Source of the DNA: Scilla litardierei
Lineage: Eukaryota > Streptophyta > Magnoliopsida > Asparagales > Asparagaceae
Assembly (NCBI GenBank): GCA_030789695.1
Contig: CM061139.1
Span: forward strand, 9,687,878 to 9,751,877
Length of the DNA stretch: 64,000 nt
Reading direction: 5' to 3'
Numbering within the stretch: the first letter of the stretch is position 1; each line of letters opens with the position of its first letter. The notes under the pieces were generated by a model, which worked only from the letters and a program-made list of their open reading frames with translations, made no database searches and had not been told where the DNA came from. The translations under genes were made by a program, and so were the position numbers. Positions 30,639 to 41,125 of the stretch are shown piece by piece.

Positions 30639-33600
30639 ATTGTGTTGTTTGCTTGAACATGGTTGTTTGCTAGACTAGGGTTTGATTGTTGATTGCTTGT
30701 TAGGTGTGGTTTTGGTTTGCACATTTCCTGCACGAGTCCTCTTTGACTCCGGTGCATCGATGTGTATTATTTCTCGGAGCTTCGTGGAGGGGCATTCCTT
30801 GTCGACGTCCCCTCTTCCCAAGAGTTGGAATATCGTTACAGGGAATGGTGTGGTCTCGGTGCATCGTGGTTGCAATTCTTGCTCTTTGGTGGTTTGTGGA
30901 CATGAGCTTTTCGCTGATTTCATTGTCCACGACATCATCAACTATGATACAGTTCTTGGGATGGACTGGCTTGCGAGCTTCTATGCTACGATCGACTGTC
31001 GGAGGAAGAAGGTGGTGTTCGAGATTCCCGGACATCCAGTGTTTGAGTTCAGTCGTGGTAGCAGTTCGCTTGGTCCTGTCAGATTTTGGGCCAGGCCGGT
31101 GGAGGCTGTGGCTATGCAGATGGAGCTGGAGTGGCCAGCTGTGGTGCGAGATTTTGGCGACGTCTTCCCCGAGGAGATGTCTGGATTGCCGCCTGATCGG
31201 GCTTTGGAATTTTCTATCGATCTTGTTCCAGGTACGCAGCCGATTTCGAAGGCGCCATATCGTATGGCACCTGCAGAATTGGAGGAGTTGCGGAAGCACT
31301 TGGATGAGCTTTTGCAGAAGGGTTATATTAATCCTAGCGTGTCTCCGTGGGGAGCACCGGTGTTGTTGGTTAAGAAGAAGGATGGTTCGCGTCGCATGTG
31401 CGTGGATTATCGGGAGTTGAATGCGGTGACCATTAAGAATAAATACCCGTTGCCTCGCATCGATGATATTTTTAATCAGCTTGGAGGTTCGAGGGTGTTT
31501 CCAAAATTGGATTTGAGGAGTGGTTACCATCAGTTGAAGGTGAAGAAGGGAGATGTTCCGAAGACAGCGTTCAGGACGAAGTATGGACACTATGAGTTCG
31601 TGGTTATGCCTTTCGGCGTAACTAACGCGCCCGCAGTTTTCATGAATCTGATGAACCTGATTTTCTACGACTTTTTGGATAAGTTTGTCGTTATCTTTAT
31701 TGACGACATTCTGATCTATTCGAAGTCGGAGGAAGAGCATGCCTCGCACTTAAGGACGGTGTTGGAGATTTTGAGGAAGCATCGGTTGTATGCTAAGTTT
31801 TCGAAGTGTGAATTTTGGCTGGATAGAGTTGCTTTTCTCGGGCATGTGGTGACTGGAGATGGTATTTCAGTGGATCCCGAGAAGATTCGGGCCATCAGGG
31901 AGTGGCCTGTTCCGTCGTCGGCGTCTGAGATTCGGAGTTTTCTTGGACTTGCTGGTTACTATCGGCGATTCATTAAGGACTTTTCTCGTATTGCTGAGCC
32001 GATGACCAGGTTGACGCGGAAGGATGTTGCTTTTGTTTGGTCGGGTGATTGTGAGAGTGCTTTTGGTGTTCTGAAGGAGAGGTTGACGACTGCCCCTATT
32101 CTTGTTGTGCCAGATCGCAGCGGTGGATTTGAGATCTTTTGCGATGCTTCTGGCAAGGGTCTCGGTTGCGTGTTGCATCAGCACGGGCATGTTGTGGCGT
32201 ATGCGTCTCGTCAGCTTAAGGTTCATGAGAAGAATTACCCGACGCATGATTTGGAGTTGGCTGCCGTTGTGTTTGCTCTTAAGATTTGGAGGCACTTCCT
32301 GTTGAGTGAGAAAGTGAAGATTTTCACCGATCACAAAAGCTTGAAGTACATTTTCACTCAGAAGGAGCTCAACATGCGACAGCGTCGATGGTTGGAGCTT
32401 ATGGCGGATTATGAGATTGATTTGCAGTTTCACCCTGGCAAGGTGAATGTGGTTCCGGATGCTTTGAGTAGGCTTCCGGCGGTGATGATTTTGACCTCGC
32501 AATGGAGATTACAGCAGGATTTTTGTGAGTCTGGCGTGGAGATTGTTCTTCCTGGAAAGGCTTCGTCGTTGATGTACATGCAGGTACAGTCGACGATCGT
32601 GGATCGGATTAAGGCTGGCCAGGCTGAGGATCCGAAGCTGGTAAGGATTCGGGAGCAGGTGGAAGCCGGTCTGCGGACTGACTTTTTGATTCATGAGGAT
32701 GCCTCGCTGAGGTTCGGAGCCAGGCTGTGTGTGCCAGCTGTGGATATCAGAGAGGAATTGATGGTGGAGGCACACAGTTCGCCGTATTCTGTGCATCCTG
32801 GTGGCACCAAGATGTACCAGGATCTTCGTCTGAATTATTGGTGGCATGGTATGAAGAGGAGTGTGGCTCGGAGTGTAGCCAAATGCTTGGTTTGCCAGCA
32901 AGTGAAGGCGGAGCATCAGCGTACGGCCGGGTTGCTACAACCGCTTCCGGTTCCGGAGTGGAAATGGCAACACATCACTATGGATTTTGTGACTGGACTA
33001 CCTCGGAGTCCGAAGCAGAATGACGCGATTTGGGTGATCGTAGATCGATTGACCAAATCTGTGCACTTTATTCCATTCCGAGTGGGACAGTCCACTGAGG
33101 CGCTAGCGAGGAGATACATGGAGGTAAAATTCTTTTACTCTCCGTTTTATTTCCTTTTCCTAGTTTGGATAGTGATGTACCGTGAATCGTGCAGGAGGTT
33201 GTGCGACTTCATGGAGTCCCCGTGAGTATCGTGTCTGACAGAGACACGAGGTTCACATCTCAGTTCTGGCAGAGTTTGCAGAAGAGCTTGGGTACGCGTC
33301 TGAGTTTCAGCACGGCGTACCATCCGCAGACGGATGGCCAGTCCGAGAGGACGATTCAGATTTTGGAGGACATGCTGAGGGCGTGCATGTTGGATTTCAA
33401 GGGTTCGTGGGAGGACCATCTACATTTGGTGGAGTTCTCTTACAACAACAGCTTCCAGGCGAGTATTGGCATGTCGCCTTTCGCCGCTCTTTATGGGAGG
33501 AAATGTCGATCGCCATTGAGTTGGGATGACGTTGGTGATCGGGAGTTGTTGGGACCTGAGATGATCGTGGAGGCCGTGGATATCGTCAGGAATATTCGGG

Positions 33601-34097
33601 AGAGGTTGAGAATTGCTCAGGACCGTTTTAAGCATTGGGCGGATGCTAAACGTCGTCCTTTGGAGTTTCAGCCGGGCGACCATGTGTCCTTGAAGATTTC
33701 CCCGAATCGCGGTGTGATTCGTTTTGGGAAGCGTGGAAAGTTGAGCCCGCGATACATTGGACCGTTTGACGTTTTGGAGAGGGTTGGCGAGGTAGCTTAT
33801 CGCTTGGCCTTGCCGCCATCTTTGGAAGGAGTTCACAATGTTTTCCATGTGTCGCAGCTTCGTCGATACATTAGCGATCCGTCTCATGCGGTAGATTTTT
33901 CGGAGATTACCGTTCGTCCCGATATGACGTATGACCAGCATCCAGTGCAGATTCTGGACAGGCGTCAGAAATCACTTCGGAACAAGATTGTCAATCTTGT
34001 GAGGGTGATGTGGCGACACGGTTCACCTGGAGAGTCTACTTGGGAGAATGAGGATGAGATGCGAGAGCGTTTCCCACTTATGTTTCCGGACTCGTGA
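29460..34097 (+). CDS. gag-pol: G2 Gag-Pol polyprotein from spliced RNA (three exons)
   Basis: Exons 29460-30591, 30704-33123 and 33195-34097 sum to 4455 nt, a continuous frame for 1,484 residues. Order: gag; protease with LFDSGAS (30739); RT with [14 protein letters not shown] and FIDD (31695-31706); RNase H with CDASGKGLG (32137); integrase zinc region ([12 protein letters not shown]), core Asp (TMDFVTGL), Asp (SDRDTRF) and Glu (GQSERT); then [11 protein letters not shown] and a tail with [18 protein letters not shown] and [15 protein letters not shown]. That tail is the position of the chromodomain-like region in Tekay elements. No internal stop within exons and all catalytic residues present. 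The element appears capable of making functional enzymes if spliced correctly. Confidence 0.85.
30592..30703 (+). other. Putative intron 1 between gag and protease of G2 (112 nt)
   Basis: Donor CGCAG|GTAATCC, acceptor TTGCTTGTTAG|GTGTGG after a T-rich stretch, phase 1. The gag stop (30636-30638) is inside it, so retention gives Gag and removal gives Gag-Pol. The homologous intron in G1 is 102 nt (14356-14457) with the same donor, acceptor and phase. Ogre/Tat elements are known to regulate Gag versus Gag-Pol by partial splicing. I know of no such report for Tekay. Confidence 0.75.
33124..33194 (+). other. Putative intron 2 in G2 integrase (71 nt)
   Basis: Exon ends ATGGAG at 33123, donor GTAAAATTC, acceptor AATCGTGCAG, exon resumes GAGGTTGTGCG at 33195. 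Splicing gives [20 protein letters not shown], the expected integrase core. Without it the frame shifts and stops at 33223-33225. The intron lies between the first and second catalytic Asp. G1 has the same 71-nt intron (5785-5855). Confidence 0.8.
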
Positions 34098-34130
34098 GTA
34101 TTTGGAAATTCCGAGGACGGAATTTTTCTT

Positions 34131-34143
34131 AAGTTGGGGAGGA
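34131..34143 (+). promoter_or_regulatory. G2 polypurine tract
   Basis: AAGTTGGGGAGGA directly abuts the 3' LTR TG at 34144, the site that primes plus-strand DNA. G1 has AAGGTTGATAGGA at the same place. Confidence 0.85.
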
Positions 34144-36721
34144 TGTAACGACTGCTTTTCATGTATCTGGATTTAATATAATATAATATATGTTTTGGTG
34201 GATTTTCTCCTCATGTGTGGTTTTCGTCTCCGTAGATTTCATTTTCGATCGATTCGTCGTATTTTCTCGTTTCTTCATTAGGATCGTCGATTTCGAAGTG
34301 TGTCACTCGTGACGGACTTCATAACGGTCGTATCTAACTAATAGATCAAGCCTAGGAGTCTTAGGAATCAATCCCGGGGCCTCGCGCTCCGTATCGGAAC
34401 TTTTGGTGCTCATTAGCCGGTGTAAGAAGGGCCACCGACCGACTAGATGACGATCCAGTCGGTCGGCAATCCTTCTTGGACCGACTAGTTAGCTTTCTAA
34501 ATTTCTCAGGAGTTACTGTTTATCGTTAGTCGGTCTAAGAACGTTGGTTGACCGACTAGGTTGCAAACTAGTCGGTCAGCAATGCTTCTTGAACCGACTA
34601 ACTCATCATATTATTTTTGTATCAGTTACTGTTTACTCTTAGTCGGTCTAAGAACGTTCATCGACCGACTAGATGCTAAACTAGTCGGTCAGTACTTGTT
34701 CATTGACCGACTAACTCTAGAATCCTATTTTCGTTCAGGAGTTACTGTTTGCACTTAGTCGGTCTGCGTTGGTCGACCGACCGACTAGTTGCCAAACTAG
34801 TCGGTCAGTGGTTGCTCTTTGACCGACTAACTAGTGTTGAAACCCTAATTTCTGGGCAGCCGCCAGCTCAACCTATTTAAACCCAACCCAAACGTTTTCT
34901 TCTTCTCCAACACGACCCAAAACCCTAAAATCTTCCCCCTTCAGCCCCCATCTTCCTCCAAGCTCCATTTCTCCATTCCAAGCCCTAGATCATCATCCAA
35001 ACCATCCATCTACTCCATCCACCTCTCATCTTCCCCAAAATCTCATCAAAACCCATCAAAATCCCCAAATCCCCCAAAACCCTAGTTTCCCCAAACTTCT
35101 CCAATCTTTTCCAGATCTGATCCTAGGGTTCCCCGGAGTGTTTCTTCCGTCTCCTCTTGGTAAGAAATCGATCTACCGTTGTTTTCTTAACCTATTTATA
35201 TTTTTATGAAACCCTAATAAAATTTCATGTTGTTTGTTGATTGTTCCCCCAAAACAGCGATTTCCCCCGTAGATAGCATCCGTGTGACGAAGTAGTCGCC
35301 ATCTCCGGTGCTAGGCAAGTGAAACTTGCCACTTAGGGTTTAGGCCATGTTTTAGGCCATTTGCTTGTCGTAGGCGTAAAAGAGGCTAGGCGACGAAATG
35401 ATACTCGCCTAGGCGCAAATTGGGGGACTAGCTTGACAACGAAGCTAGTTCCGACATTTAGCATGTTGCACAACTATCATGTCACGTTTACTTTCCATTA
35501 CCGGTACGCAAATTAATTGTCATGTCATTGCATCCTTCATGCATTTCAGTGATTGCGTAGCTTTGCTACATTGCTTGTGTTCCTGGCTCGTGTTCCAGAA
35601 GCGGGCCATGCGTTGGTTGATAGCCAATGCCCGAATTGTGTGTTTCCTGGCTCGTGACCAGAAGCGAGCATAATGAGTTGCTAACCCCAACGCTCGAAAT
35701 GTATTGAATTGTGAACTAAGAATGCGAGCTCAATGTGCGGGGCAACCCCAGGCTCACTAGCCGAGTTCCATGTGCGGGACCCCAGGCTCCATTACGTGTG
35801 GGTATAGGGGGTGAGGGTTAAGCGGCCATTCAACTGGGAGTCTGTTTGATCAACAACTACAGTTGTAAGGCGTAAACTCTTTGGGGTGGGGTAGTGTTTA
35901 GTGCTGATCGGTCTGAAATGCTATGCCATTCAGCGAAGGGCGTAAACATCTACAAAACAAAGTGAAACGTGAAATGTGTTTAGTGCCGATCGGTCTGAAA
36001 TGCTATGCCATTCAGTGAAGGGCATAAACACCTACAACAATGTGAATTGATTGAGATTGATAGTAGCGTGGCTACTCTTGTCTTGTCTTGTCCCGATAAT
36101 TGTTCTCTTGTACAAATTGTCGTGCCATGTTTTAAATTGTGCACTCATGTTATAACTGCCATGTCATGCATACTAAACTGCTAGGTTGCTAGTTGCCTTA
36201 CTTTCAGTTTCCTTGCCCAAGTCTTTTAGACTTGCTGACATGTGCCCCTTTACTCTTTTGGGTGACACATGTTAGATCCTGAGCCTGAGTACCTCGTTGA
36301 GGACGAGGTGTTTGCTGACGCCGAGCCCGAGCTTGTGTTTGACGGGGAGTACGTGGACACTGGGGACCAGTCCTAGTGTCTTCGTTGTGTTTTACTTTTG
36401 TTAGACAGTTGTTTTGTTATGTGGTGCGTAGCACCTATACCTTGTTATGTCGTCGCTTTTGTTGGCCTTGTTCTGGGCCTTGGACTCTTTTCTTTTAGCC
36501 TGGTGGCTTTTCTGGATGTTGGACTTTTGTTGATGTTGGACAATTTTTGAGATGTTGAAATTTTATTTCAGTCTCGCCTTGTGTTATTATTGTTATTCTG
36601 TTGTGGTTACAGGGACCTGTTTATGTATTGTGGACGCTTATCGGGTTTGGGGCCTCACAGCTCCACTCCCGTGCGGTTCTTTTCACGTCTCGCCTCCATT
36701 TTAGGGAAGCGGGTCGTGACA
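34144..36721 (+). repeat. G2 3' LTR (2578 bp)
   Basis: Near copy of 26737-29316. It contains the palindrome array (34434-34835), TATA box CCTATTTAAA (34872-34881), leader hairpin (about 35427-35449) and acidic ORF. It ends GGGTCGTGACA followed by GATAT. Confidence 0.95.
36269..36376 (+). CDS. Conserved 35-residue acidic LTR ORF (G2 3' LTR copy)
   Basis: Same peptide as 28864-28971, from MLDPEPEYL to DTGDQS, with no amino-acid change seen. In the 3' LTR it would be transcribed only from the 3' promoter. One base upstream in the loop of the stem-loop differs (GGGTGACACATG against GGATGACACATG). Confidence 0.55.
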   Translation: MLDPEPEYLVEDEVFADAEPELVFDGEYVDTGDQS

Positions 36722-36726
36722 GATAT

Positions 36727-37000
36727 ATGATCTAAAGTCTTGTGAGTGTTATGATTGATATTCTATCAAGTCTATTCAAGGCGTAACAAGCTAATTCAAC
36801 AATGAAGTAAAGAAAAGGAAGATTTACATATTAATCCTATTCACTTCCTATTGAATTCCTTGAAGACTTCCATTGAACTTGTTAAGTGTAACACTTTGAT
36901 TTCCTTGCATTCATTCCTTGATTTCCATGCTTCATTGATTGATGTTCTTGCATCAATGATCTGAGTCATTGATTTAGGGTGAATATTACATATATAACCC
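36727..37000 (-). repeat. C3 LTR, part 2 (after G2)
   Basis: Resumes the C3 LTR after the GATAT duplication. No coding similarity. The copia LTR may end at ATTACA (36990) or continue beyond T2. The expected CCAATACTCAACA-type end of the C1/C4 families is not present before 37001, so the boundary is unresolved. Confidence 0.5.
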
Positions 37001-37741
37001 TGTTAGTGCCCGGGTACGAATCCAACTGGAGTATCCGCATACCCGACCCGTTTTGCATCCGCGTCCTAATATCCCCCGCGCTCTTAGCGGGGTACAGCTG
37101 AGTCAGACGAATGGGTCATTCGACCGTTAGTCTAGCACCGACATTCAGGGGAAAGTTAATGGGGTTGAGTAAATGGGCAACCGTTAACTCGAATCCCAGA
37201 GAAAATCATGCCCCAATCAATGAGGAACGGTTACGCATCATCAAGGGGGAATTACATATAAATAGACCGAAGAACGAAGGTAAAGAAGTTCCCATCTCCG
37301 AGGTACGAGGTCTAAGACATAGAACTCTACCTTCTCAGCTTACATTTCTTATATTCGAGCTTGCGCCGCCAGTCTTGAGACAAATCTCCGTGGGTTGATC
37401 TCAGCTGCACCAAGCTCACTCTCTTCCTTAAGTTCCATACTAACTTAAGCATCGGAGGGGATTTGGGTCGGAACCCAGAGCTGACCCCCCTAACGAGTCC
37501 CTATGGTGCAGATCGACGGTCATCGTCCAACGACGAAGGTCGACGTCGAGCTTCCCAATCTCGAACGATCGACACAACCACCGCCCGAAGATCGATTGAA
37601 GGTCGCACCAGCTCCAACTACCACCATCCGACCCTGGTTCCTCTAACTAAGGGTCCCACTCCGACTACTGACGAGGCTCCGACTCAGCATCTCGAATCTA
37701 CGTCAACTTGACAACTGTCTCGGTCAATTTTGGCCTTAACA
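37001..37741 (+). repeat. T2 5' LTR (741 bp)
   Basis: TGTTAGTGCC to TGGCCTTAACA, with short inverted ends TGTTA/TAACA. TATA box CATATAAATAG at 37256-37266. It carries ACTTAAGCATCGGAGGGG, also seen in the T1 LTR. Short frames inside it (37111-37398, 37463-37711) show no known protein and are taken as noncoding. Confidence 0.78.
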
Positions 37742-37744
37742 GTT

Positions 37745-37760
37745 TGGCGCCGTAAGTGGA
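37745..37760 (+). promoter_or_regulatory. T2 primer-binding site (degenerate)
   Basis: TGGCGCCGTAAGTGGA three bases after the LTR. The first eight bases match the tRNA-Asp-type site TGGCGCCGTTGCCGGGGA common in Tat/Athila elements; the rest has decayed. The following leader to 37974 has no recognisable gag. Confidence 0.65.
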
Positions 37761-37974
37761 AAACCACGAGTCGACATCCCGATCGATGAACTACTCGACC
37801 ATGTCGACCTGCCTAACCACATCCTCCGAGTTTGCCACGAGACCTCACAGTGTCAGACTCATCAGCATGATAACGAGAGGTCCCCCGTACCAGAAGTTAT
37901 CAACCTCTCTCCAAAGCTCCTACGCTAGGAGGTTGATGACATTATCCGTGGGGCGAAAGCGCCCCAGAGATTCT

Positions 37975-38093
37975 ACACCACCTATTTCCTTCTCGGATGA
38001 AGATCTGAAAGGTGTAGAACTACTGCACGATGATGCCGTCATCTTCACAACTACCATCAAAGAGATCACAGTGAAAAGGTTGCTTGTCGACAC
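37975..38093 (+). pseudogene. T2 protease N-terminal part
   Basis: Reads PPISFSDEDLKGVELLHDDA, then KRLLVDT, where C4 interrupts exactly after the Thr of Asp-Thr-Gly. The protein continues at 61817 with GSSCDILFF. Homologous to T1 325-451. Confidence 0.8.
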
Positions 38094-39908
38094 TGTAAGG
38101 ACCCTGTCTATGGGAAAAACACTAAAGGGGGGTTGAATAGTGTTTATGCAAATTTAAAGGGATATACGCCAAATAAAATGCAATCCAACAAATAGTGCGG
38201 AATAGAAAAACGACCCAAAGAGAAACACACGCAAACGCAGAGATGTTTCAAGGGTTCGGATTACCCAAGTCAACTCCAGACTTGTTCCCGGTAATCCTAC
38301 GTCCCTACCACCCGGATACCACCGGATACTGAAGTTAGAACCCTAACTTGAGGTTTCCTTAAAGCCCACCTGTAGAAACCCTACAAGTGCAATCGAATAC
38401 AATCGATGTCCGTGACTCCCACAACCAGGGAGCAAGCAAAACCACTCTCACAACCGAGAGCACAATTCAAATAACGAAGGTTATGAAATATGAAAGCAAC
38501 ACTTACAATCACATATGCCTTGAAGTAGAACTTGAAGGGGGCGTGTGATGTGTGTTGAAGAACTCTCTTGAAAGAGAGGAGAAAACCCTTTCTCTTAACT
38601 GCACCAATTGCCTAGAAGATCAATCTTTGGTTCTAGGTTGGAGAGCAAGAGAACAAGATTTGGAAATACTTAGGGCTTTGGATTTGAGATCTTTGATCTT
38701 TGGAAATGAAAGCTTGAGAGATTTTGCAATGAATGAGTAACCTTCCAATGGAACAGTAGAAGCTCTATTTATAGCTTTCTCAAATCCACAAAACAGTTTA
38801 GGCAAAAACCCAATTGGAATCCGTGAGAAAAATCTCAAGGCATATAATCTGAACTCGCGACAGTCGACTGTTGAACAATCCACAGTCGACTGTTGCACAG
38901 TCAGCAAGGGTAGGTGAGAATTCATAACGGTAACTTACCACGTGGACAGTCGACTGATGAAGCAAAGACAGTCGTCTGTTAAAACAATAGGTGACTGTAA
39001 TTTCTTCGACAGGCGACTGGCCGAGAGAAGAGTAAGTTAGACAAATACTGGAAATCTCACAAGATACAAGATAGACGACTGATTCAAGTAATACAGACGA
39101 CTGTTAATCAGAACAGACGACTGTAAAACTTTAAACAGACGACTGTCAAAAGCAAGAGAAATTTCCAGAGAGCTGAGTCAAAGAAATGACTTACAGACAG
39201 GCGACTGTTGCATCATAGACAGTCGACTGATCTAAAAGATAGTCGACTGTATATACAACATTATTCGACTGGCCGTAGAAGTCAGCTCAAACAGAGTTTG
39301 GGCAAGGATAGACAGGCGACTGATTTACAATACACAGTCGACTGTCACTAGGATAGGCGCCTGTCAATCATTCAACAGTAGCCTGTGCGAAATAATCAGA
39401 GAAGGCCCAAAACTATATTGTAATAGTCTGTGCATAACATGCGACTGTAGAACAAAACACAGTCGACTATTTTTGAGACAGACGACTGTAAACTGTTCAG
39501 CAATCGGCTGCCATGAACAATCCTAGCACAAACAAAAGGGAAATTGAATTGGGATCAAAGGACAATTGGTCTAATGAAGTCCTATGACAGAATGTAGATG
39601 TGTGTGAGTGCTCCATCAAAGTTCTACTTCTAAGCTACATACTAGAAGAGATAAAAGAAAAAATTACATTGACGAATAATCTCTTCTTTCCATCGTATGA
39701 GCTTGAAGTCTTTACGGAGCTTCAATCAACAATCTACGATCATCCAAATCATGTTATTTGCCTTCAATGACGTTTGTGAGCCATCCATTGCTAGTTGATC
39801 TTCATAATAAGCTTAGGCAATGGATTAACTGCAAAATAGGGGATTAGTCACAAGTATTTATGTTTGCTCATCATTAACACCAAGTAGGGAGAAGTCCAAT
39901 ACTCAACA
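38094..39908 (-). repeat. C4 3' LTR (1815 bp)
   Basis: TGTAAGGACCC to CCAATACTCAACA. Minus-strand TATA at about 38767-38775 (CTATTTATAGC on plus). Palindrome array with GTCGAC core at about 38859-39515. The terminal bases match the C1 family end (ATTTATGTTTGCTCATCAT, TCCAATACTCAACA), showing kinship despite unrelated arrays. Confidence 0.93.
38859..39515. promoter_or_regulatory. Palindrome array in C4 3' LTR (GTCGAC core)
   Basis: Some two dozen copies of CAGTCGACTG and variants (CAGACGACTG, CAGGCGACTG, CAGTCGGCTG, AGGCGCCTGT), spaced 15-50 bp. CAGTCGACTG is a perfect palindrome. In element direction the array is upstream of the TATA box. A second copy is in the other LTR (60762-61415) and a third array is internal (53868-54230). 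Confidence 0.85.
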
Positions 39909-40219
39909 TTCTCCCCCTTTTTGATGATGACAAACAAACATAAACAAAAAGATAAATAATTATGCGTAATGAAAACTTGCTCCCCCTACATAGATGCCAA
40001 TCAAGTTAGTCAACAAATATTAGAGCATCTACATAACAGTTGAAGCAAATGAGTGAGATATGGATGAATTCAAATCAAGAAATCTAGGAAATAAAATCCC
40101 TATTCATTGTAATCTTACTCCCCCTGAATCTAAGGCAACGTAAATCTTAGATTCAAGCGTTAGAACATACTTAGCACATCCATTATGTATCTTGTATGTT
40201 TATTTCTCTCCCCCTATGG
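39909..40219 (-). promoter_or_regulatory. C4 polypurine tract and three upstream purine tracts
   Basis: The minus-strand tract AAAAAGGGGGAGAA (39909-39922) abuts the 3' LTR. Further GTAGGGGGAGC (39979-39989), TCAGGGGGAGT (40117-40127) and CCATAGGGGGAGAG (40206-40219) lie upstream. C1 has the same arrangement. Multiple purine tracts are a described Sirevirus feature. Confidence 0.8.
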
Positions 40220-40567
40220 CATTATCCAAAAGGTGGGAGTAAATAACAACAACAAAAATAGTGCTAAATACGAACTAAAAACAATCAAGGAGTATAAAGA
40301 TATATCGATTCAAAACTCATAAAATCACACCATATACACATGTGAGTAATGAAATTGAAGTCCAATATCAACATTTTAGATATACGAAAAGAAAATAATT
40401 TCCAAAAATTCATCACATCAAGGATAGTATAAAATAACCAATATCAAGTCCATATATTGTCTCAAAAGCACATCAAAGAGAGTATAGCATACAAGAAGAC
40501 AGCATATCATACATCACACAGTTAAGATATACAATATAGCATAGTGTGACACAAGATAAGCAGCAAA

Positions 40568-40570
<3 letters not shown>
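40220..40570. other. C4 untranslated region
   Basis: AT-rich, no ORF of note, nothing recognised. It ends CAGCAAAATC at the (AT)n tract. Confidence 0.6.

Positions 40571-40660
<90 letters not shown>
40571..40660. repeat. (AT)45 microsatellite, left flank
   Basis: Uninterrupted AT repeats immediately left of the Micron-like element. Apparent Ile-Tyr repeat frames are artefacts. Confidence 0.98.
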
Positions 40661-40664
<4 letters not shown>

Positions 40665-41039
40665 ATCTTCGGGTGCGAAAAATCCCGTGCGAAAGCCGTG
40701 CGAAAACTTTTTTATTATTTTTTTGAAATTTTTTTTTTCAAAAATTCTTTTTTTGATGTTTAATCCATACAATTATATACCACAGGGAAAATAATGGGTG
40801 AACCCGTTGGGCATTAGAGCACCCATCCACCCGTTACAAATTTAACGGTCTCAAAACGTGCGAATTTGATGAAATGGCTTGATCGAAGGCCAAATGACAT
40901 TATTTCTCAACCATTATTTTTTGAGGGGGGTATAACAACATATAATGAGGGTGGAAAAAAGAATTTTTGGAAAAAAAAATTTCAAAAAAAAGATAAAAAC
41001 ATTTTCGCACGGTGCAAAATGTTCTCATTTGAAAATTTT

Positions 41040-41041
<2 letters not shown>
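40661..41041. mobile_element. Micron-like short element between TA microsatellites
   Basis: 381 bp flanked on both sides by (TA)n. Internal inverted repeats of about 56 bp (GTGCGAAAAC...AAAAATTC at 40698-40753 against the reverse complement at about 40955-41010) enclose a roughly 200-bp loop. GTGCGAAA words are repeated near the left end. No coding capacity. Rice Micron elements are short sequences found within (TA)n microsatellites. This copy has the same setting, but family membership is only by analogy. A palindromic MITE with TA target duplications is the alternative. Confidence 0.6.

Positions 41042-41103
<62 letters not shown>
41042..41103. repeat. (TA)31 microsatellite, right flank
   Basis: Uninterrupted TA repeats right of the Micron-like element, leading into Helitron-type sequence. 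Confidence 0.97.
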
Positions 41104-41108
<5 letters not shown>

Positions 41109-41125
41109 AAACAGGGATGTTATCA

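Larger units (their letters stand above)
26737..36721 (+). mobile_element. Tekay/Del-type Ty3/gypsy element G2, near intact
   Basis: 9985 bp. LTRs 26737-29316 and 34144-36721, perfect target duplications GATAT (26732-26736, 36722-36726), inserted in the C3 LTR. Order: LTR, leader, gag, intron 1, protease, RT, RNase H, integrase with intron 2, chromovirus-type tail, polypurine tract, LTR. By hand I count about 26 differences between the LTRs, near 1 percent. With the commonly used plant rate of 1.3e-8 per site per year that suggests under half a million years. Gene order (integrase last) and the integrase tail place it in gypsy chromoviruses, Tekay/Del clade. Confidence 0.95.

Noticed and set aside
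30592..30703. Programmed frameshift or stop readthrough as the gag-pol mechanism in G2
   Set aside because: No slippery site at the gag end, 112 nt separate the frames, and GT-AG ends with exact frame restoration in two diverged copies fit an intron better.
30700..31749. Long antisense ORF (349 codons) over G2 pol, and a 248-codon one over G2 gag (29250-29996)
   Set aside because: They mirror strongly conserved sense codons, have no family features and start or stop arbitrarily; shadows of Gag-Pol.
37111..37711. Two ORFs of 95 and 82 codons upstream of T2 protease, considered as gag
   Set aside because: They lie inside the T2 LTR, before the primer-binding site, and show no gag motifs.
40568..40570. 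A|TC before the (AT)n tract as the Helitron 5' end
   Set aside because: Not rejected outright but not asserted: a two-base match is too weak, and an alternative A|TC occurs near 41116. An empty site is needed.
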